From assembly GCA_963783095.1 (NCBI GenBank), contig CAWAMR010000003.1:310001-374000 (forward strand): a stretch of DNA of 64,000 bases, given 5' to 3'. The position numbers were made by a program, and so were the translations under genes. The notes under the pieces were generated by a model. The model did not search any database, had not been told where the DNA came from, and saw only the letters and a list, made by a program, of their open reading frames with translations. The stretch is from CAWAMR01 sp963783095. GTDB taxonomy: Bacteria > Planctomycetota > Planctomycetia > Gemmatales > Gemmataceae. This document shows, piece after piece, positions 48,701 to 56,777 of the stretch. Within the stretch, counting starts at the first letter, position 1. Each line of letters begins with the position of its first letter.

Positions 48701-51700
48701 CCCGCGCACGCTCTTATTCGCTCAGGTGTCTATCGGCACGTTGGTTTCCGACATTCTCGCCCGATTCAACATCACGCCCGATGCGGTGATTGGCTACAGC
48801 CTGGGCGAATCCGCCGGGATGTTCGGCACACGAGCCTGGCGCGATCGCGATGAGATGTTTCGGCGGATGCAGCAATCGACATTATTTGTCTCCGATCTTG
48901 CACAGCCTTACAAGTCGGCCCGCGCGCAATGGAAGCTGGCAGAAGATGAATCGGTCAACTGGCATATTGGCGTTATCGCTGCTTCGCCCAGCGCCGTTCG
49001 GCAAGCGATTCGTCCAGGGATGAAAGCTTATGCACTCATTATCAACGCTGCCGATGAATGTGTGATCGGCGGTGATCGTCCCGATGTCGAAACGCTAGTC
49101 CAGGAACTTGGTGCGCCCTTCTGGGAAGTCAAGGGCGTCACGACGGCGCATTGCGAAGTGACCCTGCCGGTGCGCGAGGCTTATCGGGCGTTGCACCACT
49201 TGCCGACGACACCGCCCTCTGGCGTTCGCTATTACAGCGGAGCCTGGGGACGTGCCTACGATTTGAATGCCGATTCTGCTGCCGATGCCATTCTCGCCGC
49301 GGTACTGGGAACGATCGACTTTCCGCGCGTCATTGAGTCGGCTTATGCCGATGGCGTTCGCATCTTCGTTGAGATTGGGCCAGGTTCGAGTTGCACTCGC
49401 CTCATCTCGAAGATTTTGGGCGATCGTCCGCACGTTGCGCGGGCTGTCTGTGTTTCACAGCAAGATGATTATTCCATGCTGCTTCAGTTGCTCGGTCAAT
49501 TATTCGTGGAGGGCGTTTCGGTCGATTGTTCGATTCTCTATCCGGAGCTTCCAAAGCCCAAAGCCGCTGCTCGGCGCGAGATTGTGATCCCGGTGGGACT
49601 TCGATTGCCATCTTTGAATCCTGCCTCGCTGGCGCATCGGGTTAACGATGAGCCTCCACCCTCCACCCTCCACTTTCCCTTGCTTGCGCGTCGGGCTAAC
49701 GATGAGGCCACTCCGATGACTTCGGCGGTCATTGAGGCGATGGCGGCTCAGTCGGCAGTTATCGAAGCCCATGAGACCTTTCTCCGCTTCAGCACCACGA
49801 CGCAGGAGAATCTGGCCCACACACTGGCTTTGCAAACGGAGTTGCTGAGTGAACTCTTGCGTTGTGGGACAGACATTCCTGTCTGCCAGGATTTGTCGGG
49901 CAAGAATGCATGTCCCCCGTTGAGTGACCTGGAGCCGCCCCGTTCGCTGAGTTTCGAGCAGTGTCAGATGTACGCTGTCGGCTCCATCGCAGCGGTACTG
50001 GGTCCAAGATATGCGCAGATCGATCAATTCCCGACACGCGTGCGTTTACCCGATGGCCCGCTTATGCTCGTCGATCGGATTCTTCAAATCGAGGGAGAGC
50101 CTTGCTCGCTAGGTTCGGGCCGTGTTGTCACCGAACATGCTGTCCACGCGCAACGCTGGTATCTCGACGCGGGCCGAATTCCCACCTGTATCGCTGTGGA
50201 AGCGGGACAGGCCGACCTTTTCCTTTCCGGTTATCTCGGCATCGATTTTTTGACACGCGGTCTGGCCGTATATCGGCTCCTCGATGCGGCAGTCACCTTC
50301 CATCGGCCATTGCCGGGCATCGGCGCTGTCATCCGTTACGACATTCATATCGACAACTTCTTCCGACAAGGCAATACTCACCTTTTTCGGTTTCGGTTTG
50401 AAAGTACCGTCAACGGCGAGCCTCTATTAAGTATGTCGGAAGGCTGCGCCGGGTTTTTCACTGAAGAAGAATTGGCTTCCGGTAAAGGCATCATTCACAC
50501 CGCACTCGATCGCCGGCCGATCCTCGGTGTTCGACCCGATGATTGGGAAGAATTCGTCCCCATGAACGTCGAAGCCTACACGGCCCAACAAGTCGATGCC
50601 CTGCGAACCGGCGACCTAGTCTCAGCGTTTGGCGCTGACTTCCAGAATCTCAATCTGCACAATCCAAGCCGGCTCCCCGGTGAAATGCTGCGCACGGTAC
50701 ATCGCATCGCGCAGCTCGATCCGAACGGCGGACGCTATGGCTTGGGACTGATTCGCGGCGAAGCCGACATCCATCCCGACGACTGGTTTCTGACCTGTCA
50801 CTTTGTCGATGATAAGGCGATGCCCGGTACATTGATGTACGAGTGCTGCATGCACACACTGCGTATTTTCCTGATGCGCATGGGTTGGATCGGCGAAGAG
50901 GGTGAAGTCCACTGCGAGCCCATACCCGAAGTCACGAGCAAATTGAAGTGCCGGGGACAGGTCATCGCTTCAACCCGTCTCGTAACCTACGAAGTCAGCA
51001 TCAAAGAACTCGGCTATCGGCCGGAACCTTATGTTCTTTGTGATGCCCTGATGTATGCCGACGGCAAGCCAATCGTTGAAATTACGAATATGTCATTACG
51101 AATGTCCGGTTTATCGCGCGAGCAATTGCGGCAAATCTGGAAAAAATCGGCCCGGATCATCAAGCTTTCATCTCCGATTCTCTATAACACTGATCGGATA
51201 CTCGCCTTTGCGGTCGGGAACCCGTCCCACGCCTTCGGTGAGCCTTACCGAATCTTTGACAAAGAAAGAACCATCGCCCGTCTGCCGGGACCACCCTATC
51301 AGTTCCTCGATCGCATCACGGCCATTGATGGCGAACCCTGGAAGATGGTTGCGGGTCCGGTGATCGAGGCGGAATACGAGGTGCCGGCGGATGCCTGGTA
51401 TTTCGCCGCAAACCGCTGTCCGCTCATGCCTTTGAGTGTTTTGCTCGAAGTTGCGTTGCAGCCTTGCGGCTGGCTGGCCGCTTATTTGGGCTCCGCCTTG
51501 ACCAGCGAAACCGATATGTCATTCCGTAATCTGGGCGGAACGGCAACCCAGTGGGAACCGGTTGGTTCGGACGCGGGTACGCTGACGACGACGGTGAAAA
51601 TCACCCGCGTGTCCCATTCCGGCGGCATGATTATTCAGCACTACGAATTTGCTGTCCGTCGGTTGGGGCGAATTATCTATAATGGCAATACCTACTTTGG

Positions 51701-52244
51701 CTTCTTCTCGAAATCTGCCTTGGCCAATCAGGTTGGTTTGCGGGAAATAGCTCTGTACCTGCCTAGCCCTGCTGAATTACAATCCACTCGGCAACAGAAG
51801 TTTCCGGATGAGCCGCCCTTTCCGGACTCGATGTTGCGGATGGTGGATGCTATAACTTGGCATGTACCGGAAGGTGGTCCTGGAGGATTGGGCGCGATCG
51901 AAGGAAAGATTAAAGTCGATCCAAGTGCTTGGTTTTTCCAGGCACACTTCTATCAAGACCCTGTATGGCCCGGCTCCCTTGGATTGGAATCGTTCTTGCA
52001 ATTGTTAAAATTTGTCGCCCAGAAGCGTTGGGGTAATCCCTCCTCGGGCTGGCAAACGGTTGCTCTCCAGATCCCCCACACCTGGATTTATCGGGGACAG
52101 GTGATCCCACGCGATGACGAAGTCACCGTGCAGGCGTATATCACTGCGGTGGATGACGCTCGTCGAATTCTGAAAGCAGAAGGCTATCTATCGGTCGATG
52201 GCCGGATTATTTATCAAATGACCGATTTCACACTCCAGGGTTGA
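45768..52244 (+). CDS. PfaC-like multidomain lipid/polyketide synthase with AT domain
   Basis: A 2158-aa megasynthase. Domains in order: active ketosynthase (about 1-435; DAACASSLYAL with Cys186, ECHATGTPIGD with His320, STVGHLLTGAG with His357); chain-length-factor-like KS (about 465-880), where the Cys position is Glu624 in TGGEDSG; acyltransferase (about 920-1240; YPGSGNQ, GYSLGESAG with Ser1011, TAHCEVTLPV); two FabA-type double-hotdog dehydratases (about 1395-1790 and 1830-2158; CHFVDDKAMPG with His1678 and AHFYQDPVWPG with His2060). This is the KS-CLF-DH-DH order of PfaC with an extra AT. No ACP, KR or ER is present, so partners are needed. Cytoplasmic; likely makes long unsaturated acyl chains. 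Confidence 0.88.
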   Translation: MTERIAIVGVGGLFPGACDLAGFWHNIVNAVDASREPPARRWLIPPELAYDPRPGTPDKVYSVRGYFLDPFVPDLTGLAIDRELVGQLDTLFSLVLHVGGSAFRDARMDAVERSRIGVILGSIALPTDRVSELAREYLADSLPALRSTDVRQAVHPSNRQVTGLPAISLARALNLGGAAYTLDAACASSLYALKLAADELLSGRADAMLAGGVSRPDCLYTQMGFSQLRALSISGRCSPFDAAADGLVVGEGAGIFVLKRLSDALRHGDHIHGILAGWGLANDIEGNLLAPASEGQLRAMRQAYRHAHWFPSDVDLIECHATGTPIGDAVEFESLCALESDPAHRCVIGSVKSTVGHLLTGAGGAAMMKVLLALRHETLPPTANFHKPSTKIDYQRGRYRVLDSAQPWDRRAAGVPRRAAISGFGFGGINAHLLVEEWLPELTDRNVCPIREADRNVCPTSVAVVAMSVHLGAVQGIKAFYHERFDDPRSSSELLQSPFRIDELHFPIGEFPIPPNELEELLPQQLLMLQVADSAIKDVRSGLSSDGARRGVFIGLNVDLNTTNFHLRWWLQKQYGGQLPPELDAALPPLSAARTMGALASIAASRIARTFRCGGASFTITGGEDSGLQALEVAMRALQNREIDEAIVGAVDLMGDPRALRALRLEREKPISSWGEGAAALVLKRSDETNGDHVYAVLESIDRVFGSIEPSKDLYFEMPELGRFPYSEETAGHPASRGELTGLLSLTTACLALGRHLLPMSDGATGSRYWLKDADRLPRRAIILAGKRRTDDAGASQSLQLRERDDSQSGTSAFDPIGLRSEWLFLFQATDVGQLRCQLEQFRDEIENVGNDALEPLAQRTWEQIDGVDLARAAFVAKTIDELRSQLDTLLGSKFQVPSSKLESRTQGRTFFSNNPLAKKGTLAFVYPGSGNQFDDMGRELGLLFPDVLRAQQRENETLRSQYATEWYWDRQAVNDADPRTLLFAQVSIGTLVSDILARFNITPDAVIGYSLGESAGMFGTRAWRDRDEMFRRMQQSTLFVSDLAQPYKSARAQWKLAEDESVNWHIGVIAASPSAVRQAIRPGMKAYALIINAADECVIGGDRPDVETLVQELGAPFWEVKGVTTAHCEVTLPVREAYRALHHLPTTPPSGVRYYSGAWGRAYDLNADSAADAILAAVLGTIDFPRVIESAYADGVRIFVEIGPGSSCTRLISKILGDRPHVARAVCVSQQDDYSMLLQLLGQLFVEGVSVDCSILYPELPKPKAAARREIVIPVGLRLPSLNPASLAHRVNDEPPPSTLHFPLLARRANDEATPMTSAVIEAMAAQSAVIEAHETFLRFSTTTQENLAHTLALQTELLSELLRCGTDIPVCQDLSGKNACPPLSDLEPPRSLSFEQCQMYAVGSIAAVLGPRYAQIDQFPTRVRLPDGPLMLVDRILQIEGEPCSLGSGRVVTEHAVHAQRWYLDAGRIPTCIAVEAGQADLFLSGYLGIDFLTRGLAVYRLLDAAVTFHRPLPGIGAVIRYDIHIDNFFRQGNTHLFRFRFESTVNGEPLLSMSEGCAGFFTEEELASGKGIIHTALDRRPILGVRPDDWEEFVPMNVEAYTAQQVDALRTGDLVSAFGADFQNLNLHNPSRLPGEMLRTVHRIAQLDPNGGRYGLGLIRGEADIHPDDWFLTCHFVDDKAMPGTLMYECCMHTLRIFLMRMGWIGEEGEVHCEPIPEVTSKLKCRGQVIASTRLVTYEVSIKELGYRPEPYVLCDALMYADGKPIVEITNMSLRMSGLSREQLRQIWKKSARIIKLSSPILYNTDRILAFAVGNPSHAFGEPYRIFDKERTIARLPGPPYQFLDRITAIDGEPWKMVAGPVIEAEYEVPADAWYFAANRCPLMPLSVLLEVALQPCGWLAAYLGSALTSETDMSFRNLGGTATQWEPVGSDAGTLTTTVKITRVSHSGGMIIQHYEFAVRRLGRIIYNGNTYFGFFSKSALANQVGLREIALYLPSPAELQSTRQQKFPDEPPFPDSMLRMVDAITWHVPEGGPGGLGAIEGKIKVDPSAWFFQAHFYQDPVWPGSLGLESFLQLLKFVAQKRWGNPSSGWQTVALQIPHTWIYRGQVIPRDDEVTVQAYITAVDDARRILKAEGYLSVDGRIIYQMTDFTLQG
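47093..47155 (+). repeat. Palindromic repeat inside the synthase KS-CLF linker
   Basis: The word GACAGGAATGTCTGCCCC occurs twice in frame, encoding DRNVCP-type peptides, and the core GCAGACAGGAATGTCTGCC is itself palindromic. It sits at residues about 442-462, the junction of the first KS and the CLF-like domain. A related copy (GGGACAGACATTCCTGTCTG) is at 49867. Confidence 0.85.
48441..48480 (+). repeat. GTTCCAA repeat inside the synthase CLF-AT linker
   Basis: Four in-frame GTTCCAA heptads encode LGSKFQVPSSKLE, at residues about 892-905, between the CLF-like and AT domains. The same heptad occurs outside genes at 9782, 28464 and 53553. Confidence 0.9.
49615..49710 (+). repeat. Repeat-derived linker after the AT domain
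   Basis: CTGGCGCATCGGGTTAACGATGAG and CTTGCGCGTCGGGCTAACGATGAG (near-identical, about 60 bases apart) encode LAHRVNDE and LARRANDE, flanking an iterated CCTCCACCCTCCACC run. Residues about 1284-1312. Confidence 0.8.
49867..49920 (+). repeat. TGTCTGCC-type repeat before the first DH domain
   Basis: GGGACAGACATTCCTGTCTGCC encodes CGTDIPVCQ, the inverted form of the word at 47093. It lies at residues about 1366-1384, just before the first dehydratase. Confidence 0.75.
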
Positions 52245-52263
52245 GGTTCTAGAAGACAGGATT

Positions 52264-52390
52264 AACCACAGAGTCACAGAGGACACAGAGAAATCACAAC
52301 ACCCAGAGGAAGACAAAGGAAAAACAAGACTGCGGTTCCGATCCTTATTTAGTTTTGTGTTTTCTCTGTGTCCTCTGTGACTCTGTGGTT
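52264..52390. repeat. Perfect 30-base inverted repeat (CACAGAG type)
   Basis: Arms AACCACAGAGTCACAGAGGA (continuing CACAGAGAAA) and the exact complement ending TCTGTGGTT lie about 67 bases apart. They fill most of the gap between the synthase stop and the OleA-like start, so they would form a long hairpin in a shared transcript. A second copy is at 3595. Confidence 0.9.
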
Positions 52391-52432
52391 AGTTCTTTAG
52401 TGGAATCGAATCCGAAGGGTACAAAGGAAATC

Positions 52433-53546
52433 ATGCGATTTTCGCAGGTTTATCTGGAATCGATAGGCTATGAGCTGGCTCCGGTGGTGGTTTCCACGGC
52501 CGAGCTGGAAGCGCGGCTTGCGCCGATCTACAAGACTCTTCACGTACCCCAGGGTCAACTCGAGTTTCTGACGGGAATCTCGGAACGCCGTTGGTGGGGG
52601 AAGGATTACCCGCTTTCCCGCGGTGCAGCCTGTGCTGCGCAAAGCTCTGGCCGCGAGCAACGTGACGCCGAAGGATCTCGATATCCTCATTTACGCGGGC
52701 GTTTGCCGCGAGCAATTTGAGCCTGCAACCGCCTGTCGAGTCGGTGCGGAAATTGGTCTCAACCCGGACGCCACGGTTTATGACCTGAGCAATGCCTGTT
52801 TGGGGGTCTTGAACGGCATCGTCGAAATAGCCAACCGGATCGAGTTGGGGCAATGCCGGGCGGGACTGGTCGTTTCTTGTGAGACAGCCCGCGAGATCAA
52901 CGAGGCGATGATCGATCAGATGGTGCAAACCCAGTCCATGGAGGTATTCAAGAATGCTCTCGCCACGCTTACGGGCGGGTCGGGCGCAGTGGCGGTGTTG
53001 GTGGTCAACGAAGAACTCTCGACGCAACATCGCCGACAACTCCTGGGCGGGGTCATCAAGAACGCCTCGCAGCATCATGGTTTGTGCCGCTGGGGTTTTG
53101 AAACGCTGATCCCTTCCATGATCGAGCGTTTCACCAGTACCCAGGCGGGTTCCTTGCTTCGCAGCGCCTACAACCTCGGGATGAAGCATTGCGTGATGCC
53201 CTTCATGTCGACCGATGCGGGGTCGGTCCTGAAATACGGTGTCGATCTTGGCTTACGGACGTGGAAAGCCTTCCTGACGAAGATCGGCTGGGGAGTGGAC
53301 CAACTCGACAAGGTGATTTGCCATCAGGTTGGCAGCAGCCATCGCGAAACGATGTTGAAGATGCTGGGGGTTCCCATCGAGAAGGATTTCTCCACTTATG
53401 AGTATCTCGGCAACATCGGGACCGTTTCATTGCCTTTAACCGCGGCACTCGCTGAAGAACGCGAGTTTCTAAAGCCTGGGGACCGGGTCGGCTTTTTGGG
53501 AATCGGCAGCGGCCTGAACTGCATGATGCTGGGGTTGGAATGGTAA
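52433..53546 (+). CDS. OleA-like 3-oxoacyl synthase III/thiolase, frameshifted
   Basis: A FabH/thiolase-fold enzyme of about 370 aa that resembles OleA, which condenses two acyl chains head-to-head. The N-terminal part (RFSQVYLESIGYELAP, GISERRWWGKDYPLSRG) is in one frame to about 52615; the rest continues in another (VQPVLRKALAASNVTPKDLDILIYAGV, then YDLSNACLGVLNGIVEIANR with the catalytic Cys, ETAREINEAMID, ICHQVGSSHRETMLKMLGV with His, and YLGNIGTVSLPLTAALAEE with Asn). The switch is in CCCGCGGTGCAG and would be healed by a further GC pair. It follows the PfaC-like gene on the same strand and precedes the OleB-like gene by about 90 bases. Confidence 0.8.
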
Positions 53547-53552
53547 TGAATC

Positions 53553-53653
53553 GTTCCAAGTTCCAAGTTGAAAACCTTCTGTCATTGACGGGGAAACTGG
53601 ACTTGCATTTCATTGTATTTAACTTGGAACTTGGAACTTGGAACTTGGAACTT
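53553..53653. repeat. GTTCCAA inverted repeat overlapping the OleB start
   Basis: The left arm GTTCCAAGTTCCAAGTT is at 53553-53569 and the right arm of five AACTTGG-type heptads at 53621-53653. The right arm includes the first codons of the OleB-like gene. The stop of the OleA-like gene lies four bases before the left arm. Confidence 0.85.
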
Positions 53654-54520
53654 TGGGCTACTCGTTCACCGGCAAATATCTTGATCGCCATGGCATCCGC
53701 CTTCACTATCTCGACGAGGGCAGCGGCGAGCCGATCGTGATGCTCCACGGTAATCCCACGTGGTCCTTTTTCTATCGCCATCTCATTCTCTCGTTGCGTG
53801 AAACCCATCGTTGTATCGCCCCGGATCATATCGGCTGCGGTTTATCCGATAAACCCGCTGCCGACCGCTACGGCTATTCGTTGCAAAACCGAATCGACGA
53901 TGTCGAAGCATTGCTGGATCATCTGCAAATCCGCGAGCGAATCACGCTGGTACTGCACGACTGGGGTGGGATGATCGGCATGGGCTACGCCATTCGTCAT
54001 CCGGAGCGGATTGCCCGCATCGTGGCCATGAATACAGGAGCATTTCACCTTCCCAAAGGCAAGAAACTCCCTCTTTCCCTGTGGATGGGTCGCAACACCT
54101 GGCTTGGAAGCTGGCTGATTCGACGCTTCAATCTCTTCTGTCGTTGCGCTGCGCTGGTGTGTGACCCGGCGCAAATTGTCGGCTGAAGTTCGCGCTGCCT
54201 ATCTTGCTCCCTATGATTCCTGGCACAATCGCATCGCTGTCTTACGCTTCGTGCAAACAATTCCGCTACGTCCCAGTGATCCGGGATACGACATCGTAAC
54301 GGGCGTGGAAGAGGGACTGAAAGCATTCCAATCGATTCCGGTGTTCCTCGGCTGGGGAATGCGTGATTTTGTGTTCGACGAGCATTTTCTGACTGAGTGG
54401 CAGCGACGGTTTCCACAAGCCGAGGTCCATCGCTGGGAAGATGCCGGGCACTACCTGCTTGAAGATGCCGGGGAAGAGGTCATACCGCTGATTCGGGATT
54501 TTGTCGATCACTCACGGTAA
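53638..54520 (+). CDS. OleB-like alpha/beta hydrolase (haloalkane-dehalogenase fold), frameshifted
   Basis: A 290-aa protein of the haloalkane dehalogenase-like group, in which OleB decarboxylates beta-lactones in olefin synthesis. Motifs: YLDEGSGEPIVMLHGNPTWSFFYR (oxyanion), LVLHDWGGMIGMGYA with the nucleophile Asp, then in a second frame LRFVQTIPLRPSDPGY, VFLGWGMRDFVFDEHF (acid) and HRWEDAGHYLLEDAGEEV (His). The frame change is near 54165 in GTGTGTGACCC; EVRAAYLAPYDSWHNR continues the family. The N-terminus is odd: the TTG start lies inside a GTTCCAA repeat, so LGTLGYSFTG may be repeat-derived. The 3' end overlaps the convergent Uma2 gene by nine bases. Confidence 0.82.
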
Positions 54521-55126
54521 CAAATCGCTCACGCAGATTACCGCCTGGGGAGCAGCGAGCGGGCTGAGTGTTGCCGCGGCATCCAGAGCCACAGTTGTGG
54601 TGTAGCGAAATCCTGATGGCTGACGGGCATCGGGCAACGGATCACGGTAGACCATCAACTGTCGGTTGTTCAGGTCCAGAACCCAGTAGTCTGCGATTTT
54701 CCCAGCGGCGTAGAGATCAGCTTTTGAACCCGTGTCGATCGCGAGAGTCGAATCGGATATCTCGACGACGAGCACTGCTGTTGTGGGCTGACTGTCAACG
54801 TAATCGCGAGGTGATCCGAAAACGACTGCGAAATCGGGCATAGGGTCGGTCCAAAGGCCCAACACCAACGGTAACTGGCCTCGTACCCACCATCCCACAG
54901 GAAAAACTGACCGCAACGCTGTTTCCACCAATCCAATTCCGCAATCGTGCGAAGGTCCTGGAATAGGCATTTCGATAATCTCACCATCGAGAAGCATCGG
55001 CTTGACGCCGTCAAACCAGCCCTGAATTCGCAACCGATGAAACTCGTCAACCGTCCAGCGTTTTCGACGGGGTCCCATAAATGTTGGGGATGAAACTTTC
55101 ACGGGTGTAAGTGTGAGGGTTGACAT
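54512..55126 (-). CDS. Uma2-family (DUF820) putative endonuclease
   Basis: A 204-aa member of the Uma2/DUF820 family of PD-(D/E)XK-fold proteins, abundant in planctomycetes and cyanobacteria. It shows the usual order RWTVDEFHRLRIQGWFDG, LLDGEIIEMPIPGPSHDCGIGLVETAL, WVRGQLPLVLGLWTDPMPDFAVV (acidic site) and AVLVVEISDSTLAIDTGSKADLYAAGKIADYWVLDLNNRQLMVYRDP with the Glu and Lys of the active site. The true substrate is unknown. Starts at ATG 55126. Confidence 0.88.
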   Translation of the reverse strand: MSTLTLTPVKVSSPTFMGPRRKRWTVDEFHRLRIQGWFDGVKPMLLDGEIIEMPIPGPSHDCGIGLVETALRSVFPVGWWVRGQLPLVLGLWTDPMPDFAVVFGSPRDYVDSQPTTAVLVVEISDSTLAIDTGSKADLYAAGKIADYWVLDLNNRQLMVYRDPLPDARQPSGFRYTTTVALDAAATLSPLAAPQAVICVSDLLP

Positions 55127-55193
55127 ATAGATTCTCCTTCTTTGGTTGGATTATAACGCATCGCCGACACGCTTGCATCCTTCCAGAAAGCAT

Positions 55194-56600
55194 TTACTTT
55201 TCATCTTCTCGTTTCTTTTTCGCTGCACCCTTGCCCTTCTTCTCTTGTTCTGCCCTCCGTTTCTGGCGCAACTCCTCCAGCCGCTTGCGAATCTCTGCCT
55301 CATAGCCTCGATCGACCGGTTCATAATAGCGCCGATCCGTTGGCAAATACTCTTGGTCCACCCAGCCTCCCTCATATTCGTGGCTGTATTTATACTCCGT
55401 GCCATGTCCCAGTTCCTCCGCGCCGCCGTAGTGGGAGTCGCGCAGGTGCTCCGGAACCGGCAGCGTTCGGCCTTCACGCACATCCTTACGCGCGCTCCCT
55501 ATCGCCATCGTGGAAGCATTCGACTTAGGCGCGGTAGCCAGGTAGGTCACCGCTTGCGCCAGCGCCAGTTGACATTCCGGCAAGCCCACCGTTTCAACCG
55601 CTTGCCATGCTGCTGTCGCGATCAGAAACGCTTGCGGATCGGCATTGCCAATGTCTTCCGATGCCAAAATGACGATCCGCCGGGCAATGAAGCGCGGATC
55701 TTCACCTGCTTCCAGCATTCGCGCCAGCCAGTAGATCGCTGCATCCGGGTCGCTGCCACGCATGCTCTTGATGAAGGCGCTGGCCAAATCGTAATGCGTG
55801 TCGCCCGTTGGGTCGAAGTCGATGACCTTGCGTTGGATCGAATCCTGAATCACTTCCAGAGTGATTTCAATCGGTGACTCCGGCGATTGCAAAGAGGACA
55901 TCACGGCGATTTCCAGTGCCATCAGTGCTCTGCGAGCATCGCCATCGCTGATCTCGGCGAGAAATTCCAGGGCATCCTCTTGCAAACGAATCGCCATTTG
56001 CCCAAGACCGCGCTCCTTGTCACCCAGTGCCCGCCGGACGATCGTCTTGATGTGGTCTTTGGTCAGGGACTGAAACGTGAAAATCTGGCTTCGACTCAGG
56101 AGTGGTCCGTTAATGGCAAAGAACGGATTTTGCGTCGTTGCACCGATCAGAATAATAACGCCCTCCTCGACATCGGGCAGCAAGACATCTTGTTGAGCGC
56201 GGTTGAACCGATGAATTTCATCCAAAAAGAGAATCGTTCGCTCGCTGTGGTTTTCCAGATTCACTCGGGCTTCCCCGAGTAGTTCCCGAACTTCTTTGGT
56301 GCCCGCATTCACTGCATTCAAGGGACGAAATCGGCTGCGAGTATGATTGGCGATAACTTGCGCAAGGGCGGTTTTGCCTGTACCGGGCGGGCCGTAAAAG
56401 ATCAAGGAACTGAGGCGATCAGCCTGCAACATGCGACGAAGCAATTTGCCGGGGCCAAAGAAGTGATCCTGGCCGACAAATTCATCGATCGAACGCGGCC
56501 GCATTCGCGCCGCCAAAGGCTGCGCTTTGCGGCGATTCGAGTCGCGGAGTTCGGTAAAGAGGTCGATGGAATTCTCCGTAGTTCTAACCCCGAATAACAC
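55194..56600 (-). CDS. rarA: RarA/MgsA-type AAA ATPase (replication-associated recombination)
   Basis: A cytoplasmic AAA ATPase that acts at stalled replication forks. Motifs: RMRPRSIDEFVGQDHFFGPGKLLRRML, Walker A FYGPPGTGKTALAQVIANHT, Walker B ILFLDEIHRFNRAQQD, sensor 1 GATTQNPFFAINGPLLSRSQIF, sensor 2 SDGDARRALMALE, and the C-terminal MRGSDPDAAIYWLARMLEAGEDPRFIARRIVILASEDIGNADP. The Lys/Glu-rich tail (RKRLEELRQKRRAEQEKKGK) is an unusual extension. The open frame runs to 56762 through a dispersed repeat, so the GTG at 56600 is preferred as start, giving about 468 aa. Confidence 0.9.
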   Translation of the reverse strand: MLFGVRTTENSIDLFTELRDSNRRKAQPLAARMRPRSIDEFVGQDHFFGPGKLLRRMLQADRLSSLIFYGPPGTGKTALAQVIANHTRSRFRPLNAVNAGTKEVRELLGEARVNLENHSERTILFLDEIHRFNRAQQDVLLPDVEEGVIILIGATTQNPFFAINGPLLSRSQIFTFQSLTKDHIKTIVRRALGDKERGLGQMAIRLQEDALEFLAEISDGDARRALMALEIAVMSSLQSPESPIEITLEVIQDSIQRKVIDFDPTGDTHYDLASAFIKSMRGSDPDAAIYWLARMLEAGEDPRFIARRIVILASEDIGNADPQAFLIATAAWQAVETVGLPECQLALAQAVTYLATAPKSNASTMAIGSARKDVREGRTLPVPEHLRDSHYGGAEELGHGTEYKYSHEYEGGWVDQEYLPTDRRYYEPVDRGYEAEIRKRLEELRQKRRAEQEKKGKGAAKKKREDEK

Positions 56601-56607
56601 AAAAAAA

Positions 56608-56760
56608 GACTTTAACCACGAATAATACGAATAATACGAATAACAAAAAAAGTGGCTGGAATGAAGCAACACTTGGTGTCTTTTGCATTTTGCATTTGTA
56701 CTCGCCTTGCCCTTTTTCCGGCATTTATTCGTGTTATTCGTTTTATTCGTGGTTAAAGTC
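56608..56760. repeat. CGAATAATA-type inverted repeat
   Basis: The left arm GACTTTAACCACGAATAATA with two more CGAATAA words (56608-56643) is the complement, with two mismatches, of 56725-56760. About 80 bases separate them. The pair sits between the rarA and M48 genes and overlaps the upstream end of the rarA open frame. Confidence 0.88.
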
Positions 56761-56777
56761 ATATGTCTTGTTCCTGG

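Noticed and set aside
45768..52244. ACP repeats or a ketoreductase in the synthase
   Set aside because: No phosphopantetheine DSL motif and no Rossmann GxGxxG segment with Ser-Tyr-Lys was seen; only KS, CLF, AT and DH modules.
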